DNA of 39,457 bases from JBNKDD01 sp050288085 (GCA_050288085.1 JBNKDD010000016.1:1-39457), one strand, 5' to 3'; shown: positions 8,287-16,605, counted from the stretch's first letter. The notes: a model not told the origin generated them from the letters alone. Made by a program: numbers and translations.

Positions 8287-8295
8287 TGTTATAAT
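8287..8295 (+). promoter_or_regulatory. Extended -10 promoter element
   Basis: TGTTATAAT matches a perfect extended -10 (TGN-TATAAT) about 45 nt upstream of the ATG at 8341. No strong -35 hexamer is evident, as is common for extended -10 promoters. Confidence 0.55.
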
Positions 8296-8340
8296 CTGCC
8301 AGCCTGAAGGGAATTCACGCGTAAGCAAGGATAAGGAAAA

Positions 8341-8910
8341 ATGGAGACTACGAACGAAAAACGGCAGCCGACTATTCTGAGTGTCACCCTCAAAACGATC
8401 ATTGTTCATACGGTGACCTATTTCTTAGCGGGGCTGATCATGTTCCCGGTGCTTGATTATTCCGTCCGGTATGCCCATATACCCTTATCCCTGTATATGC
8501 GCCATGGCGGTGAACCGCTGGTGATGGCCGGGCCGTTGTTCCAGCCGATCCGGGGGATCATATTTGGGCTGGTCTTCTACCTGCTAAGAGACAGCCTGTT
8601 TGGGAAGAAGAATGGTTGGCTGGTATTGTGGGCGCTGCTGGTAGGTGTGGGGGTTCTATCAACTTTTGGCCCTTCACCCGCCTCCATCGAGGGTATGGTT
8701 TACACCGTCCTGTCCTTTGATGAACACCTCCGCCAATACCCGGAAATCTTGATCCAATCGCTGCTGCTGTCGGTGCTCGTTGTCTACTGGGTCAACCATC
8801 CGGAGAAACGGTGGATAAGCTGGGTGTTTGGGATATTGCTCGGGCTGATGGGGATACTGTTCGGGCCGATGATATTATTTCCCATCATCCTGGTGTTGGT
8901 TGGTGGTTAA
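8341..8910 (+). CDS. Hypothetical polytopic membrane protein
   Basis: A 189-residue protein with about five hydrophobic helices (for example VTYFLAGLIMFPVLDY, GIIFGLVFYLLRD, WLVLWALLVGVGVLSTFG, SLLLSVLVVYWV and a C-terminal GILLGLMGILFGPMILFPI). I recognise no family. A loop rich in charged residues (FDEHLRQYPE) lies between helices 3 and 4. The ATG follows AAGGATAAGGA, and an extended -10 element is upstream. It is divergent from the MFS gene and may share its regulation. Confidence 0.75.
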   Translation: METTNEKRQPTILSVTLKTIIVHTVTYFLAGLIMFPVLDYSVRYAHIPLSLYMRHGGEPLVMAGPLFQPIRGIIFGLVFYLLRDSLFGKKNGWLVLWALLVGVGVLSTFGPSPASIEGMVYTVLSFDEHLRQYPEILIQSLLLSVLVVYWVNHPEKRWISWVFGILLGLMGILFGPMILFPIILVLVGG

Positions 8911-8947
8911 AACTCTGTTCGCAGGCCGGGTGGAAACAGATAGTTGA

Positions 8948-8969
8948 GGGGCGACTGACCAGTCGCCCC
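8948..8969. repeat. 22-bp palindromic repeat, copy 2
   Basis: GGGGCGACTG and CAGTCGCCCC form a perfect 10-bp inverted repeat around AC. It sits 38 nt after the membrane-protein stop and before the convergent STAS-like gene. It is followed by TAC, as in the copy at 19821. Confidence 0.8.
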
Positions 8970-9010
8970 TACAAACGATATTTTTATTCTGTTTTATCTG
9001 GTATCTGTTC

Positions 9011-9394
9011 CTAGGGGCGGATAGCCGCCAATGCCTGATCTAACGAGGCAAATAAAGGTATCTGGTAGGCTTCGACTTGAGCCCTTTCTATTGCGGTGGC
9101 GGCCTTCTCGCTCAAGAAGCCGGAGCCAACTACCGCCAGGCTGAGGGGTAAGTCGTGCCGTCCCAACATTGAAGCTCTCTTCTCTTCACCTAGCGCCAAC
9201 ACGATCTCGCTAAACCCGGCTTTGATCTGGCTGATATCGAGGATGACATAGTGGCGGGTGCTGCCAGTGATGGTTCCTCTCAGCATCAGGATGGCATCAA
9301 AGGCTTCGGGGACTTCTGCAAGGTAATTGATCGGTTCCTCGAAGGTCACCGTGATAATTGGCTCGTTCTGTAGCTTTTCAACATGTATGGACAT
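9011..9394 (-). CDS. STAS/SpoIIAA-like small protein
   Basis: A protein of about 127 residues with an alternating beta/alpha pattern. Early strands (IITVTFEEPIN) are followed by HYVILDISQIKAGFSEIV and SLAVVGSGFLSEKAATAIER, which resembles the single-domain STAS-like proteins common in Chloroflexota and cyanobacteria. The family call is by pattern only. The ATG at 9394 follows AGGGA with good spacing; the upstream in-frame extension (to 9502) looks untranslated. No membrane segment. Its partner is unknown. Confidence 0.65.
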   Translation of the reverse strand: MSIHVEKLQNEPIITVTFEEPINYLAEVPEAFDAILMLRGTITGSTRHYVILDISQIKAGFSEIVLALGEEKRASMLGRHDLPLSLAVVGSGFLSEKAATAIERAQVEAYQIPLFASLDQALAAIRP

Positions 9395-9788
9395 TTTGTT
9401 CCCTGTTTTGCTATTTACCGATTTAAATAGACCCAGTTTGTAAATACAAATACATTGTTGGTGAGGGTTTCCCAACGGGAAACGATCCCAACCCACTCGC
9501 ATTGTAGCATAGGAAATGATGGGAAAATGTTACAATGTTAAAACGGTTTCTATACGGTTTCCATCTGTTGAACCGCGCATCCATCCCCGCAGAGGTTGTT
9601 ACGTTTTTGTATGTGCTTCTCATAAAAAAGCCTGATAAGAGCGGGTAGAATTCTGGATTTAGTGGGCATTGTATTGGCTTGTTAAGCTAAGCTGCGACTT
9701 TAGCTAACCAACCACGCCACATCACAGTGCAATCCCTTTCGGCGTTTGCTGATTGGAATGGAATTTTTTATACAAGGGAGAACGAGCA
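9395..9788. other. Intergenic region with small repeats, no gene seen
   Basis: This 394-nt divergent gap holds no convincing gene. It contains a hairpin GTTTCCC-AAC-GGGAAAC (9467-9483) and a direct repeat of ACGGTTTC at 9543 and 9554 (11-nt period, about one helical turn). An imperfect inverted repeat pairs GTTAAGCTAA (9681-9690) with TTAGCTAAC (9700-9708). The direct repeat could be a regulator site. Confidence 0.4.
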
Positions 9789-10334
9789 ATGAAGCATTAC
9801 ACTTGCGACCCCAGCATGGAGGTGATTGGGCAAACGGCTCTTGCCTTAATCATTAACCTTAACCACGATCAGATGAAGGATATACTTGCCAAACATGGCC
9901 TGGATCAGATTGATCCAGAACAGTGGTATCCGGTTCAGAAGGTGCTGGATGTTTTCAACGACCTCACCGAGCAAGCCGGGGCAATGATGAATTTTGTCGC
10001 TGTTGGTAAGGCTGCCGGGGAATTAGGCGCTGAGCATCTCCCTCAAGAGATGGCTGCTATGTCGCTCGATGAGTTCCTGGAGGCTTATGCACGGATCTGG
10101 TCATTGCGGCATCGCAATGCTGATCCAGATGATATAAAGCCCGAAAAAGTGGGTGACCGGCATATTAAAGTCACGACTAAGACGCCCTATCCAGACGACC
10201 TGTTGTATGGTATTTTATGGGCCTATCCGAGGTACTTCCTCCCTGAGGGGGCGGGTTTTGTCGTTAAATACGATGAGAGCGTTCCGCGCCGGGATCAGGG
10301 TGGTGCGGAGACGATCATTCATATTACCTGGTGA
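9789..10334 (+). CDS. Conserved hypothetical protein, possible heme/V4R-like sensor fold
   Basis: A soluble protein of about 181 residues. The segment WYPVQKVLDVFNDL, a helical middle (AMMNFVAVGKAAGELG) and a C-terminal beta half (DRHIKVTTKTPYPDDLLYGILWAYPRYFLPEGAGFVVKYDE) resemble small-ligand-binding proteins of the HNOB/V4R type. This resemblance is weak and not proven. The ATG at 9789 follows AAGGGAG with 8-nt spacing, which is better than the in-frame start 36 nt upstream. It is monocistronic, ending before a MITE-like element. Confidence 0.6.
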   Translation: MKHYTCDPSMEVIGQTALALIINLNHDQMKDILAKHGLDQIDPEQWYPVQKVLDVFNDLTEQAGAMMNFVAVGKAAGELGAEHLPQEMAAMSLDEFLEAYARIWSLRHRNADPDDIKPEKVGDRHIKVTTKTPYPDDLLYGILWAYPRYFLPEGAGFVVKYDESVPRRDQGGAETIIHITW

Positions 10335-10372
10335 TCGCCTGTCGCAAACGACACTTTCTGTCATGTAATCAT

Positions 10373-10472
10373 TTGGCTCATGTCTAGAACTAGTGATAGG
10401 GTAAGCCGCCGCGAATAAACTTCGCGGCTCCCCGACTTTAAAAAGAGGTCACTTGTACTGAACATGAGCCAA
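10373..10472. mobile_element. MITE-like element with 11-bp terminal inverted repeats
   Basis: The ends TTGGCTCATGT (10373-10383) and ACATGAGCCAA (10462-10472) are perfect 11-bp inverted repeats. Both are flanked by the direct repeat TCAT (10369-10372 and 10473-10476), which looks like a target-site duplication. Inside is an 8-bp hairpin, GCCGCGAA-TAAAC-TTCGCGGC (10408-10428). There is no coding capacity. The hairpin core recurs at 18556-18576. Confidence 0.55.
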
Positions 10473-10504
10473 TCATCTTTAGTTATTGGACACACAGTGA
10501 TTCA

Positions 10505-11329
10505 TCAGTAGGGGGAATCTTCAATTGTGATCCCTGCCTCGGCCAGCCGTTCCTGAACCAATGTGAGCAGGCGAGGACGAATCTCTGCCGCGCAGCCGAA
10601 CTGCGCTTTGGTGATCAGCGTGAGCTGTGCATAATGGCCGATCTGCCCGGTTTCGCTGATCACCTGCCAGGGTTCCAGCAGGTTGGGTAGAAGGGTAACG
10701 GCTTCAGTGCCTAAATCTTCCAGCAGGGGGATAGCCTGCGAAAGTGAATCGGCGGGGATACTGAGCATGATATCAGCCCGTGAGAATTTCCCCCGGCTGT
10801 AGTTGCGTACCAGCCTGATCTCCCCGTTGGGCACGGTGAATAACTCGCCGGTTGGTGAGCGGATCAACGTGCTGCGCAGGTTGACGGCCTCGATTGTCCC
10901 TTCAACATGTATGCCCAGCACCGGTATTTCAACCTTTTCGCCGACACCAAACGTATCATCGAAGATGAAGCTGATCCCGGCGAGAAAATCGCTGACGAGC
11001 GGGCGTGCGCCCAATCCAAAAGCAGCGCTGAATAACCCTACGATCCAGACCAGATTAGTCAACCCGATGAACAATCCGAGGCTCACCAGGATAGCAGCCG
11101 TAAAAGAACCAACCGTTATCAGCCCGGAGATCAAACCGGTCAGCGTCGCCTGACGTTCCGGCCCGGAGCGAGATCGACGGCGGGCAAAACGCCGTGGTTT
11201 TACCCAGCGGCGGGAAAGCCCCTTTGACATCAGGTGGATTAAATAGGCAATCAGAAATACTCCGACGACCACCAATAATTTCTGGATGTTGGTTGTATTC
11301 AATAACGATTGTGCCCACTGATCCGGCAT
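10505..11329 (-). CDS. MscS-family mechanosensitive ion channel
   Basis: A 274-residue small-conductance mechanosensitive channel homologue that should open under membrane tension to release solutes. It has three membrane segments (about 17-36, 66-88 and 92-112). The last belongs to the pore helix TM3 (FSAAFGLGARPLVSDFLAGISFIFDD), followed by the MscS beta domain (VGEKVEIPVLGIHVEGTIEAVNLRSTLIRSPTGELFTVPNGEI) and an alpha/beta C-terminal domain. An Arg-rich segment (RRWVKPRRFARRRSRS) separates TM1 and TM2. AGAGG precedes the ATG. Length is close to the family norm. It is divergent from a membrane-anchored hydrolase. Confidence 0.92.
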   Translation of the reverse strand: MPDQWAQSLLNTTNIQKLLVVVGVFLIAYLIHLMSKGLSRRWVKPRRFARRRSRSGPERQATLTGLISGLITVGSFTAAILVSLGLFIGLTNLVWIVGLFSAAFGLGARPLVSDFLAGISFIFDDTFGVGEKVEIPVLGIHVEGTIEAVNLRSTLIRSPTGELFTVPNGEIRLVRNYSRGKFSRADIMLSIPADSLSQAIPLLEDLGTEAVTLLPNLLEPWQVISETGQIGHYAQLTLITKAQFGCAAEIRPRLLTLVQERLAEAGITIEDSPY

Positions 11330-11440
11330 ATCGACCTCTCTTCAAAGCCAAAGACGCAATAACTCGCTACAGCGACAGTATACCAGCAACCGGATACTTG
11401 TCACTGCCTCAAAAAATAGGGTATGTTGCGGGAACGAGTC

Positions 11441-11449
11441 TGGTACAAT
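11441..11449 (+). promoter_or_regulatory. Extended -10 promoter element
   Basis: TGGTACAAT matches an extended -10 (TGN-TACAAT) 21 nt before the ATG at 11471. This supports that start over the in-frame ATG at 11423, which lies upstream of the element. Confidence 0.45.
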
Positions 11450-11470
11450 TCTCATGAATGTATCTTGACG

Positions 11471-12649
11471 ATGGAAGGGCAAGCCTACTTGAAATCTAAA
11501 CATTCGCTGATCGGCCTGTCGATCTTTTTCTACTCCTTCGTGCTGATACCCGCCCTGCCGCTGATTGCCTGGGAGCTGTTCAGTTCCCCGCTGTGGCGTG
11601 GGCGCGGGTTGGCAATCGAGGCGCTGGGATTGGTGCTGCTGCCGGGGGTGTTGATCGGGTGGTGGGCGTCTGAGGATCACCAGGCACAGTGGAAGAAAAT
11701 CGGAATGACGGTGGCCGGGGTGACACTAGTGCTGGCGGTTTTCTTGCTGATCACCACCCCGACCGGGCGCAGCAGGGAAGGATCGCCGGTCAGCCAGCGG
11801 TTCACCAATGGCGGGCGGTTCCGGCGGTTTGCGATCACCAATATCATCCCCGAAGTGGATCAGGTCAACCTCGGCTTTACGCTGCTGGCCCCGGTTGATC
11901 CCTATCTAACCTGGAGTCAGTCGCGGGAATGGCAGGCCGTCACGATGGACATCTACCGCGAGATGGAAGCCGATCCAGACTTCCGGCGGTTGGGGTCGGT
12001 GATGGGCCGGTCATACAACGAGTTGATTCTGCTGCCCTACGATGTGGGGCACTACTACCTGTATGTCCCGGAGAATCGACCTGCCGGGCCGCTGCCTGCC
12101 GTTGTCTTTTTGCATGGGTCGGGGGGGAACTTCAAAGCCTATACCTGGGTCTGGTCAAAGCTGGCCGAAGAGATGGGCTTTGTGCTGATCGCGCCCGGCT
12201 ACGGCTTCGGTAATTGGGATGGTGAAGCAGGCGTCAATGCGGTGATGCGGGCGCTCGATGATGCTTCGACGGTGGTGGAGATCGACCCGGATCGGGTGGT
12301 GCTGGCCGGGTTATCAAATGGCGGGTTGGGCGTGTCGTATAGCGGTGATGCGTACCCGGATCGGTTCAAGGGGTTGATCTTCCTGTCGCCGGTTATTCAA
12401 GAGTCGGTTACGAACGGGGAGCATTTCCAGAATGCCTGGCAGGGTCGCCCGGTGCTGATCATCACAGGGGAGGCGGATAAGCGCATCCCGGTGACGTGGA
12501 TTGACCAGCAGGCCGCCAATCTGACCAGCGCCGGGGTGGAAGTTACTTATTTTGTTTACCCTGACTTTGATCACTTTTTGATCTTCTCACAGCAGGGTGG
12601 GGTACGGGCAAACATCCGCGGGTGGTTGGAGCCGCTTATCGGGGACTAA
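11471..12649 (+). CDS. Membrane-anchored alpha/beta hydrolase
   Basis: A protein of about 392 residues with three N-terminal membrane helices (SLIGLSIFFYSFVLIPALPLI, GLAIEALGLVLLPGVLIGWW, IGMTVAGVTLVLAVFLLIT) and a C-terminal alpha/beta hydrolase domain. The oxyanion segment is VVFLHGSGGNFKAY, the nucleophile elbow is GLSNGG, the acid is in GEADKRIP and the catalytic His is in DFDHFLIF, so a complete Ser-Asp-His triad is present. The domain resembles the dienelactone-hydrolase and phospholipase/carboxylesterase group. The substrate is unknown. The longer start at 11423 would place coding sequence over the extended -10 element, so 11471 is preferred, though no Shine-Dalgarno is seen. Confidence 0.8.
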   Translation: MEGQAYLKSKHSLIGLSIFFYSFVLIPALPLIAWELFSSPLWRGRGLAIEALGLVLLPGVLIGWWASEDHQAQWKKIGMTVAGVTLVLAVFLLITTPTGRSREGSPVSQRFTNGGRFRRFAITNIIPEVDQVNLGFTLLAPVDPYLTWSQSREWQAVTMDIYREMEADPDFRRLGSVMGRSYNELILLPYDVGHYYLYVPENRPAGPLPAVVFLHGSGGNFKAYTWVWSKLAEEMGFVLIAPGYGFGNWDGEAGVNAVMRALDDASTVVEIDPDRVVLAGLSNGGLGVSYSGDAYPDRFKGLIFLSPVIQESVTNGEHFQNAWQGRPVLIITGEADKRIPVTWIDQQAANLTSAGVEVTYFVYPDFDHFLIFSQQGGVRANIRGWLEPLIGD

Positions 12650-12685
12650 GCCTATGAAGTTGATCTGCTAAATTATGAGGTGACA

Positions 12686-12937
12686 ATGAGCTTTGTGAGA
12701 GAAAAGCCTATCGAAGTTGTAGGTTCAGTTATTGCAATAGGATTCTTCTTAGCTGTCGATCCTCTGGTCGGATTAGGGGTCCTGTTTTGTTTCATTATGC
12801 GATGGGGATTATACATCTGGCTGCGTTCAAAAAGAGGAGAGCCACTCAAGTTTGGCGAAGATGCAATTATAGGTTGGATTCCAGTTCTTATCCTTTGTAT
12901 CTTAGTGGTAGTTTTCTTTGCAATCACAAATCATTGA
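12686..12937 (+). CDS. Small hypothetical membrane protein
   Basis: An 83-residue protein with two or three hydrophobic helices (VVGSVIAIGFFLAVDPLVGLGVLFCFIMRWGLYIWL and IIGWIPVLILCILVVVFFAITN) separated by a basic loop (SKRGEPLKFGED). GAGG lies 5 nt before the ATG at 12686. The gene is AT-rich compared with its neighbours and follows the hydrolase closely, so it may be in the same transcript. No family is recognised. Confidence 0.6.
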   Translation: MSFVREKPIEVVGSVIAIGFFLAVDPLVGLGVLFCFIMRWGLYIWLRSKRGEPLKFGEDAIIGWIPVLILCILVVVFFAITNH

Positions 12938-12961
12938 ATCCCTTGCTCCTTTTTGCGATGT

Positions 12962-13741
12962 CTACATCGGCGTGATCTCCAACCGGTCAACCTCCATCCA
13001 TTGACGGTGGGGCAAGGGATACGCTCCCCAGCCGATTTTCCCCCAGGGCGTGATGACCATCGCCTGGTTATCGATCCACATCACAAAGCCGAGCGGACCG
13101 CGTGGTGGGGTGTCGCAGTCAAGGATTGTTTCTCCGTCGACCATGAAGCGGGCGTGATGCTCACCCCAATCGATCTGGTAGGTGTGCCAATCGGTCATTG
13201 GCGCATCGATTAACGCCTCGTTGACGCCAATTGCCCGCTGCCCGACCGGCCACAAAGCGCGGTACAGCGACTTGATGTTCATCAGGGGGACGGCAACCGG
13301 GGCGGTCGGGGCCAGCAGGAAAAATGGCAGGCGGATCGCATCGATGGTGGTGGCCTTCCAACCGTGTCCGGGGGTGTCTAAATCGAGTTTCATGTTTGAG
13401 TGGGGCGAGGCGCAGAAGAACCAGATCGCACGGGGTAGGGCGGGCGTCCGCAGGCCGGTCATGAGGAAGGGGTCGTTCCAGAAGCCGAAGCCTGCCGTCC
13501 CGATCAGCTCGTCCGCCGGGTGTGAAAATCGTGCCCGGACGGTCATGGTGAGGGGCGGTTTCCAGAGAAAATTACGCCGCCGCAAGCCCTGGTAATCGTC
13601 GAGCTGCGCATCGGTGTAGCGGCGTTCCGATAAGGGATCATTGACGAATAACCATGTCGTCCCGGTGTGGTCGATGCTGCTGTTCGGGCCGATGTAGCAG
13701 TTCCATTCCGGGCTGGGGGGAGATGAAAAATCAACCTGCAT
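12962..13741 (-). CDS. Concanavalin A-like (GH16/LamG-type) beta-sandwich protein
   Basis: A 259-residue protein whose middle and end carry the strand pattern of ConA-like glucanase or lectin folds (MTVRARFSHPADELIGTAGFGFWND, DWHTYQIDWGEHHARFMVDGETILD, GPLGFVMWIDNQAM). I see no ExDxE catalytic motif of GH16, so binding rather than hydrolysis is possible. There is no signal peptide, which is odd for a carbohydrate-active protein. The ATG lies 2 nt after the stop of the EamA transporter gene (TGACAATG), so the two are translationally coupled. Confidence 0.65.
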   Translation of the reverse strand: MQVDFSSPPSPEWNCYIGPNSSIDHTGTTWLFVNDPLSERRYTDAQLDDYQGLRRRNFLWKPPLTMTVRARFSHPADELIGTAGFGFWNDPFLMTGLRTPALPRAIWFFCASPHSNMKLDLDTPGHGWKATTIDAIRLPFFLLAPTAPVAVPLMNIKSLYRALWPVGQRAIGVNEALIDAPMTDWHTYQIDWGEHHARFMVDGETILDCDTPPRGPLGFVMWIDNQAMVITPWGKIGWGAYPLPHRQWMEVDRLEITPM

Positions 13742-13743
13742 TG

Positions 13744-14625
13744 TCAATCTCTTTTCTGCCAGGCGGCTAAGGTCGCGCCGATGATGACTAACAGCCCACC
13801 GAACCACTGTATCCCGGTTAGCCGTTCACCGATAAAGAGCACCACCCAGAGTACTGCCAGCGGTGTCTCCATCTGGTCGATCAGGGCCATCCGCCCACTG
13901 CCGATTCGCTGGACGCTGCCGAACATGGTCAGCCGTGCTACTGCCGTCGAGAATATGCCCAGCGCCAGAACCGCCCCCCAACCGCTTGAGGAGAAGTGCG
14001 GGAGCCCGTTGCCCCGGATCAGGTAGATGCTGCCCATGATCAGTGTCATCAGGCTGAGGACATAGAGTGTAACGGTCTGGAAGGGGTAACCGCCCAGCAG
14101 CCATTGGATCAATACCAGATGCAGCGAAAAGAAGAAGATGGTCAGGCACATCAGCAGCACCCCGATCAGGTCGATCTGGCCGCTGAAGCCCAGCAGTAAA
14201 TAGATACCGATCAGGGCCAACCCTACGCTGATCAGGCTCCACCACCTGATCGGCTCGCCGCGCAGGGACAGCAGCCCCAGCACCACCAGCGGATAGACTG
14301 TCAGCAGCACCTGGGCGACCGATCCATCCAACCGGGCGAGGGCGATATTGAATGCCAGGGCGCTGGTCGAATTGGAGGCGGCTACCAGCAGACAGGCCAG
14401 CAGGCCGCGCCGGTCGATGCGGAGGACATCAGGCCGGAACAGGGCAAAGAGCGGCCAGAGCAGCGCGATGGCGATCACCAACCGCATGGTGACAATCGAT
14501 ACCGGGTCGACATCGGCTGCCAGCCCGATCTTGATCATGAGCGGGACGATGCTCATACTCAGTACGGCTATCAAGGCTAACCCGATTCCGCCCAGGTCAG
14601 GCCGGGAAGATGGGACATCGCTCAT
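13744..14625 (-). CDS. EamA/DMT-family transporter
   Basis: A 293-residue drug/metabolite transporter with ten hydrophobic helices in two EamA repeats (about 12-140 and 155-285). The first repeat ends with ARLDGSVAQVLLTVYPLVVLGLLSLRGEPIRWW and the second with QMETPLAVLWVVLFIGERLTGIQWFGGLLVIIGATL, the diagnostic helix pair of the family. Its ATG overlaps the stop of the DUF4291 gene as ATGA, and its own stop is 2 nt from the next start, making a coupled three-gene operon. The substrate is unknown; members export amino acids or small metabolites. Confidence 0.9.
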   Translation of the reverse strand: MSDVPSSRPDLGGIGLALIAVLSMSIVPLMIKIGLAADVDPVSIVTMRLVIAIALLWPLFALFRPDVLRIDRRGLLACLLVAASNSTSALAFNIALARLDGSVAQVLLTVYPLVVLGLLSLRGEPIRWWSLISVGLALIGIYLLLGFSGQIDLIGVLLMCLTIFFFSLHLVLIQWLLGGYPFQTVTLYVLSLMTLIMGSIYLIRGNGLPHFSSSGWGAVLALGIFSTAVARLTMFGSVQRIGSGRMALIDQMETPLAVLWVVLFIGERLTGIQWFGGLLVIIGATLAAWQKRD

Positions 14626-15263
14626 GGATTGCTTTTCGTCAAGCCCAGCCGTTGGACGGTTTCCTGATCGTGCACCGGGTAGACCCGTTCGGCGGGCGTG
14701 AGCAGCAGTTCCTCTTCAACGTATTCAAGCTGCTCCTCGACGATCTCGCGCAGGTCTTCGATCTGGACCGGCCATTCCCCGGCAAACTGGCGCAGAACCC
14801 CGCCACGCAGCCCCAGTTGGATCACCTTGCGCTTAAGCTTCATATCGTTGGGGGTGAAGTCGCCATCCCATTGGAACAGCACTTCGGAGGCATCACGGTT
14901 GATCTGCCAGTCTTCCTGGCTGGCGTAGGTTTTCTGGTCGAACTGGGTGTTGACGGCCTGGGCCAGCAGGAAATCGAAATCGGCGCGGCGCAGCCAGATG
15001 GCGAGGATCGCCCGGTGATCGGGCTGGGTGCCCCATTCCGATTGGTGCATGACCCACAGGAATCCCGGCCTGATCCAGGTGGTGCGCTCCGGGTTGATCA
15101 GGCCGGTCAGGCTGCCGGTTTTGGCGGCTTCGCGACCAACCTTCGAGGGGCAGGTCAGGTAGACGACTATCGACTCGTCATCGTAGTGCGCCATGATCGC
15201 CTGGCCCCGGTTGGGCCATTTTTCGGCCTGGTCTGCATAAGGCTTAAAGCGTAGTTGTTTCAT
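14622..15263 (-). CDS. DUF4291 family protein
   Basis: A 213-residue protein of the DUF4291 family. Recognisable family segments are IMAHYDDESIVVYLTCPSKVGREAAKTG, TTWIRPGFLWVMHQSEWGT, ILAIWLRRADFDFLL, EVLFQWDGDF and VIQLGLRGGVLRQFAGEWPVQIEDL. The biochemical function is unknown. The start at 15263 (MKQLRFKPY) is preferred to an in-frame start at 15329, because 15263 lies 7 nt after a TATACT box and could be leaderless. It heads the operon with EamA and ConA-like genes. Confidence 0.88.
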   Translation of the reverse strand: MKQLRFKPYADQAEKWPNRGQAIMAHYDDESIVVYLTCPSKVGREAAKTGSLTGLINPERTTWIRPGFLWVMHQSEWGTQPDHRAILAIWLRRADFDFLLAQAVNTQFDQKTYASQEDWQINRDASEVLFQWDGDFTPNDMKLKRKVIQLGLRGGVLRQFAGEWPVQIEDLREIVEEQLEYVEEELLLTPAERVYPVHDQETVQRLGLTKSNP

Positions 15264-15270
15264 GCCGGGA

Positions 15271-15276
15271 AGTATA
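15271..15276 (-). promoter_or_regulatory. Candidate -10 element for leaderless DUF4291 transcript
   Basis: The minus strand reads TATACT, then seven bases, then the ATG at 15263. This spacing would put the transcript start on the A of the start codon. No Shine-Dalgarno is visible. The -35 is weak. Confidence 0.35.
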
Positions 15277-15309
15277 ACGCTTTCCCGGCGGAATGTGGGG
15301 AGTTTGCCC

Positions 15310-15903
15310 TTAGTTTTCCAGCACGGCAAATATCTCAGATACGGCTACCGAAAAATCCGGCAGCACATCCGCTCCGTCCAGCCTATCTTTTTCACCGACT
15401 GTCAACGCGGGTTGTCCGGGTTGGTACACGTCAATGATCCGTTGATCCGGGTAGACAATCCATAACAATCGTGTGCCGTGCGCCATATAACTGCTGGCTT
15501 TCTGGCGGATATCCTGTGCCCGGTCGAATTCGGAGATCACTTCAACAGCCAGATCAGGCGGAAAGGGCAGCCACTCGCCGAGGTCTACCTCGGCCAACTT
15601 TTCTTGTGAGACAAATGCGACGTCTGGGGCGCGGAGTTCAGGCGGGTTGGTTTGCATCAAGAAGCCAAATTCGGTAAACAGCTTGCCGAGTTGTTTAGGC
15701 CGGACGATATCCCTCAGCAGACCGGCAATCTCCATCGCGAGTAGACCATGTTGGGGTTTAGGTGGCGGCACAATTAACTCTCCATCCTCGTTCATGATCT
15801 CGATACCCATTGGTAGCGCACGGCCATCAACGTATTCATAACGTTTACCGGCATACATCTGCTCGTATTCTTCAAAGGTTATTTCGCGTGTCTCAATTAC
15901 CAT
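15310..15903 (-). CDS. Uma2-family (DUF820) restriction-endonuclease-like protein
   Basis: A 197-residue Uma2 protein with the PD-(D/E)xK nuclease fold. It opens with ITFEEYEQM and YEYVDGRALPM, and the core active-site motifs are RAPDVAFVS and PPDLAVEVISEFD, followed by the K-containing helix (IRQKASSYMAHGTRLLWIVYPDQRIIDVY). All expected acidic residues are present. Uma2 proteins are very abundant in cyanobacteria and Chloroflexota, and their role is not settled. GGAGG lies 8 nt before the ATG at 15903. It sits upstream of the DUF4291 operon on the same strand. Confidence 0.93.
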   Translation of the reverse strand: MVIETREITFEEYEQMYAGKRYEYVDGRALPMGIEIMNEDGELIVPPPKPQHGLLAMEIAGLLRDIVRPKQLGKLFTEFGFLMQTNPPELRAPDVAFVSQEKLAEVDLGEWLPFPPDLAVEVISEFDRAQDIRQKASSYMAHGTRLLWIVYPDQRIIDVYQPGQPALTVGEKDRLDGADVLPDFSVAVSEIFAVLEN

Positions 15904-15971
15904 CACACCAACCTCCTGTGGATATTGTACCAGAGATCGACACAGAACAATTCAGGCTGTTTCGTGTATCA

Positions 15972-16529
15972 TCACTCACCCAGCAGTTGATCCGTTTTTA
16001 AAACGGTGGCGAATTCATTGTGGAGACTCGCCAGGGAGACGGCGTGTATGGTCTCTGCCGGATAATGCACTCCATCAAAGCCGGTGCTGTCATGGGCTGC
16101 GGTCGCATCTTCGACCACAAAGGTCGTAAAGTCTAAGTTAGCTGCCATCCGCACCGATGTCGAAACGCAATGATTGGTTGTCAGGCCGACGATCACGAGC
16201 GATTGGATTCCCGCCTCCCGCAGACGGTTTTCCAGGTCGGTGCCGATGAAGGCGCTGTTGACCGTCTTCTCAATCACCGGCTCATTCCTCTGGGGGGCGA
16301 CGATGCGCTTAATGGCGTTTCCTGGTCGGTCGGGCTGCAGCGGGGAATTGGGGTTGGTGGACATGTGTTTCACATGGAAGATGGGGCGGTTAGCGGCGCG
16401 CCAGGCTGCCAACAGCCGTGCCATATTGCTCTCGGCATCGGGATTGTTGCGTTTGCCATAGTATGGATCATCTAAGCCATCCTGCACGTCAATGATGATC
16501 AAGGCTGTTTTATCAGTTAGCAATGGCAT
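15972..16529 (-). CDS. Isochorismatase-family cysteine hydrolase
   Basis: A 185-residue hydrolase of the isochorismatase/nicotinamidase superfamily. The catalytic triad is visible as Asp14 (IIIDVQDG), Lys87 (EKTVNSAF) and Cys120 (GLTTNHCVSTSVRMA), with the usual cis-peptide before TTNHC. Substrates in the family include isochorismate, nicotinamide and other amides; this one cannot be assigned. AGGAGAGG precedes the ATG. It is divergent from the autoregulated TetR gene and ends near the Uma2 start. Confidence 0.9.
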   Translation of the reverse strand: MPLLTDKTALIIIDVQDGLDDPYYGKRNNPDAESNMARLLAAWRAANRPIFHVKHMSTNPNSPLQPDRPGNAIKRIVAPQRNEPVIEKTVNSAFIGTDLENRLREAGIQSLVIVGLTTNHCVSTSVRMAANLDFTTFVVEDATAAHDSTGFDGVHYPAETIHAVSLASLHNEFATVLKTDQLLGE

Positions 16530-16605
16530 GGTTCCTCTCCTGATGATGATGATTTCTAATTATTCTAACTTCGGCCTGAGATAAAGCCAGTTTACCCATC
16601 GATAT

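Noticed and set aside
9681..9708. Imperfect inverted repeat considered as a tRNA or small RNA fold
   Set aside because: No T-loop GGTTCGA-type motif or cloverleaf arms could be drawn, so only a weak hairpin remains.
10383..10396. TCTAGAACTAGTG, which resembles a cloning-vector polylinker
   Set aside because: The match is only 13 nt and the flanks differ from vector sequence. It lies inside the MITE-like element, so chance is the better explanation.
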